A DNA stretch of 7,696 nt from contig SXOW01000091.1 of assembly GCA_005778315.1 (NCBI GenBank), positions 1 through 7,696 of the forward strand. The letters are read 5' to 3'. Source of the DNA: Acidobacteriota bacterium (GTDB lineage: Bacteria; Acidobacteriota; Vicinamibacteria; Vicinamibacterales; UBA8438). A program made the position numbers and the translations under genes. Under the pieces are notes generated by a model. That model was not told the DNA's origin, did not search any database, and saw nothing but the letters and a program-made list of their open reading frames with translations. This document shows, piece after piece, positions 5,563-7,696 of the stretch; position 1 is the first letter of the stretch; every line of letters starts with the position of its first letter.

Positions 5563-6948
5563 ATGCTGACTATCTCGCGGCGAGTTGCGCTCAAGACCCT
5601 CGTCTGCCACGCCGCGGCGGTCGGGATAAGCTGGGGCCAGACCAGCACCACCGAGCCTAAGCCCCTCGACCCGGACGCGCGCACCCACGACTGGCCCTCA
5701 TTTCTCGGCCCCACCCACAACGCGGTCTCGACCGAAACACATCTGAGCCGGCAGTTGCCACCACCACTCCTCTGGGAGATGGAGAAAGGCACCGGTTACA
5801 CCTCCCCCGCCATCGTCGGCGAACATCTGTTGTTCCTGCACCGGCTCGACAATCAGGAAGTGGTCGAGAACCGGGATCCCCAGACTGGTGAAGTGCGCTG
5901 GCAGTCTCGGTATGCCACGGCGTACGAAGATCGTTACGGCTACAACGACGGCCCCCGCTCCAGTCCGGTCATCGACGGCGACCGGGTCTATACCATGGGC
6001 GCCGAGGGCCGTCTCCACTGTTTCAACCTGGTGACCGGCGACGGACTCTGGACCCGCGACCTTCGCACTGACTACAAGGTCAGCCAGGATTTCTTTGGTA
6101 TTTCGTCCACGCCACTCGCCCACGCGGGACAGCTCATCGTCAACGTGGGCGGCACCGGCGGCGCGTGCGTGGTCGCCTTCGACGGCGCCACGGGACGGGA
6201 GATGTGGCGCGCCGGCACCTGGGGACCCAGCTACGCGTCGCCCATCCCGGCTGTCGTGCATGGCGAACCGCGCGTCTTCGTCTTTGCCGGCGGCGAGTCC
6301 ACGCCACCGGCCGGAGGCTTGCTCTGCATCAACCCGGCCGATGGCGCCTTGGACTTCGAGTTCCCCTGGCGCAGCCGGACCTATGAGTCGGTCAATGCGT
6401 CATGCCCCGTCGTCTTCGGAGACCGGGTCTTCGTTTCAGCCAGCTACCGTACCGGCGGCGCCTTGTTGCGCATTCTCCCGGACTTCTCTCACGACGTGGT
6501 CTGGACCACCCAGGAGTTCGCGCTCCACTTCAACACGCCGATCCATCAAGACGGCTACCTGTACGGCTTCGACGGCCGGAACCAGGGCGACGCGTCGCTC
6601 GCGTGTATCGACGTCGAGGACGGTCGGGTGGTCTGGCGCGAAGTGCCGCAGTGGACCGAGACGTTTACGCAGGGCGGCCGCGAGCGCCAGGCCACCGTCG
6701 GCACCGCGCGGGGGTCGCTCCTGGCGGTAGACGGGCACTTTCTGGCCCTTGGGGAATTGGGCCACCTGCTGTGGCTTGACCTGACGCCGGACGGATATCG
6801 CGAGATTTCACGCGGGTGGCTTGCCGCCGCTCAAGAATCCTGGACGCTGCCGGTCCTCAGCCGCGGCCTGTTGTACGTCGTACAAAACACACCGGATCTC
6901 TTGACCGGCGCCGGCCCGCGCCTTCGGTGCTACGACCTGCGCGCGTAG
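5563..6948 (+). CDS. PQQ-like beta-propeller repeat protein with Tat-type signal (461 aa)
   Basis: This is an exported protein built almost entirely of PQQ-like (quinoprotein, BamB/WD-type) beta-propeller blades. The N-terminus MLTISRRVALK followed by a hydrophobic stretch to about residue 24 fits a twin-arginine (Tat) signal (Arg6-Arg7, S-R-R-x-x-x-K). The mature part opens with DWPSFLGPTHNAVS (43-56), the 'WP.F.GP' lead-in common in these proteins. Repeating blade motifs follow: SPAIVGEHLLFLHRLD, GEVRWQSR, SSPVIDGDRVYTMGAEGRLHCFNLVTGDGLW, STPLAHAGQLIVNVGG, VVAFDGATGREMW, YASPIPAVVHG, ACIDVEDGRVVWRE, and LLAVDGHFLALGELGHLLWLDL. This would make about seven or eight blades. No dehydrogenase catalytic residues or heme-binding CxxCH are seen, so it is likelier a binding or scaffold propeller than an alcohol dehydrogenase. 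The substrate is unknown. No strong ribosome binding site precedes the ATG. It lies between the csp terminator and the malic enzyme gene. Confidence 0.85.
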   Translation: MLTISRRVALKTLVCHAAAVGISWGQTSTTEPKPLDPDARTHDWPSFLGPTHNAVSTETHLSRQLPPPLLWEMEKGTGYTSPAIVGEHLLFLHRLDNQEVVENRDPQTGEVRWQSRYATAYEDRYGYNDGPRSSPVIDGDRVYTMGAEGRLHCFNLVTGDGLWTRDLRTDYKVSQDFFGISSTPLAHAGQLIVNVGGTGGACVVAFDGATGREMWRAGTWGPSYASPIPAVVHGEPRVFVFAGGESTPPAGGLLCINPADGALDFEFPWRSRTYESVNASCPVVFGDRVFVSASYRTGGALLRILPDFSHDVVWTTQEFALHFNTPIHQDGYLYGFDGRNQGDASLACIDVEDGRVVWREVPQWTETFTQGGRERQATVGTARGSLLAVDGHFLALGELGHLLWLDLTPDGYREISRGWLAAAQESWTLPVLSRGLLYVVQNTPDLLTGAGPRLRCYDLRA

Positions 6949-7127
6949 GTCGGCTCGGCTGGTCGACCGTGCCTCCTGTCCGTCGTCGCGGTGTCGCCTG
7001 TGGCTCGCAGGGCGGCGTCCCAGCGTCTGCGATAGGATGCACACACGGCGCGACGGCACCGCGTCATCTCGGAGAGAGCCCGACCACGGACAGAGCCCTG
7101 GTCCCGGGCGAGATGAGGAGATACCGC

Positions 7128-7696
7128 ATGGGCGACACACCCAATGTCAGCAACAGCCTGACGGTTCGTGTCCAGTTCAAGAATGACCCCGGCATGCTTG
7201 GCCGGCTGGCCTCGGAAATCGGCCGACTCGGCGGCGATATCGGCTCCGTGGACCTCGTCTCCGTCGGCGACGGGATGATGGTGCGCGACCTCACGATCAA
7301 TTGCCGCGACGACAGCCACGCCACGACCTTGCTGACTGGCCTGCGGAACTTTGATGGGTTCACCTTGCTTCACTACTCTGACCGCACGTTCCTGCTACAT
7401 CTGGGCGGGAAGATCGAGGTCGTGAGCCGGTCGCCGATCCGGACCCGCGATGACCTGTCGATGGTCTATACCCCTGGCGTGGCCCGGGTCTGTATGGCCA
7501 TTCACGCACGTCCCGAGGACGCCTATACGCTGACCATCAAGAAGACCACGGTCGCGGTAGTGACTGACGGCACCGCCGTGCTTGGTCTGGGGAACATCGG
7601 GCCAGCCGCCGCCATGCCGGTCATGGAAGGCAAGTGCGCCCTGTTCAAGGAATTCGCTGGCGTCGACGCGTTTCCACTGGCGCTCGACACGACCGA
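7128..7696 (+). CDS. NAD(P)-dependent malic enzyme with N-terminal ACT domain (partial, runs off right edge)
   Basis: Malic enzyme oxidatively decarboxylates malate to pyruvate and CO2 in the cytoplasm with NAD or NADP; which cofactor cannot be told because the Rossmann domain lies beyond the edge. The 189 visible residues comprise an ACT-like domain at about 10-85 (LTVRVQFKNDPGMLGRLASE...GGDIGSVDLV), which is typically a small-molecule regulatory module. The malic N-terminal domain begins at about 95. Tyr114 in MVYTPGVAR and Lys169 in VMEGKCALFKEFAG match the catalytic Tyr and Lys, and their spacing of 55 residues equals that of E. coli MaeB (Tyr39/Lys94). TDGTAVLGLGNIGP (146-159) is the family signature. 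The start is fixed by GAGGAG (7115-7120) seven bases upstream; an in-frame ATG at 7113 lacks a ribosome binding site. No clear promoter or terminator is seen in the 179-base gap before it. Confidence 0.95.
   Translation, partial: MGDTPNVSNSLTVRVQFKNDPGMLGRLASEIGRLGGDIGSVDLVSVGDGMMVRDLTINCRDDSHATTLLTGLRNFDGFTLLHYSDRTFLLHLGGKIEVVSRSPIRTRDDLSMVYTPGVARVCMAIHARPEDAYTLTIKKTTVAVVTDGTAVLGLGNIGPAAAMPVMEGKCALFKEFAGVDAFPLALDTT

Noticed and set aside
1..7696. CRISPR array, IS element, tRNA/rRNA, defence or toxin-antitoxin system
   Set aside because: No spaced direct repeats, transposase motifs, terminal inverted repeats, RNA gene signatures or defence domains were seen.

Overview
The window is a GC-rich bacterial chromosomal segment with short intergenic gaps. 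The gene set is uup, a STN-like/HEAT protein, kef remnants, a single-domain PqiA, a cold-shock protein, a PQQ-like beta-propeller and an ACT-malic enzyme. Small secreted beta proteins and Trp/Pro-rich quinoprotein-like propellers are typical of Acidobacteriota (Vicinamibacteria-like) and similar soil lineages. That placement is inference; there is no rRNA or marker gene here to prove it.

Layout, left to right. (1) Minus strand, 1-2013: an exported STN-like/HEAT-repeat protein followed after about 36 bases by the ABC-F ATPase Uup, which runs off the left edge. The two are probably co-transcribed. (2) Plus strand, 2097-3420: a decayed kef locus. The first third of a KefG-type flavodoxin-fold oxidoreductase is joined directly to a Kef-type K+/H+ antiporter that has lost its N-terminus and two internal blocks and changes frame. 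(3) Plus, 3512-3916: a small exported beta-rich protein of unknown function. (4) Minus, 4077-4942: a two-gene, ATGA-coupled operon of a small charged helical protein and a one-domain PqiA-like membrane protein. (5) Plus, 5209-5421: a cold-shock protein with a long structured leader, a promoter whose spacer holds a perfect 12-base palindrome, and a textbook intrinsic terminator. (6) Plus, 5563-6948: a Tat-signal PQQ-like beta-propeller protein. (7) Plus, 7128 to the right edge: the N-terminal part of an ACT-domain malic enzyme.

The intact genes look like independent housekeeping and envelope functions: translation rescue, cold-shock RNA chaperone, central carbon metabolism, and membrane or periplasmic proteins. 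I see no mobile element, CRISPR array, tRNA, rRNA or defence cassette, and no convincing new multi-gene system. The points most worth a second look are the multiply deleted kef locus, the palindrome inside the csp promoter, and the small protein coupled to PqiA.
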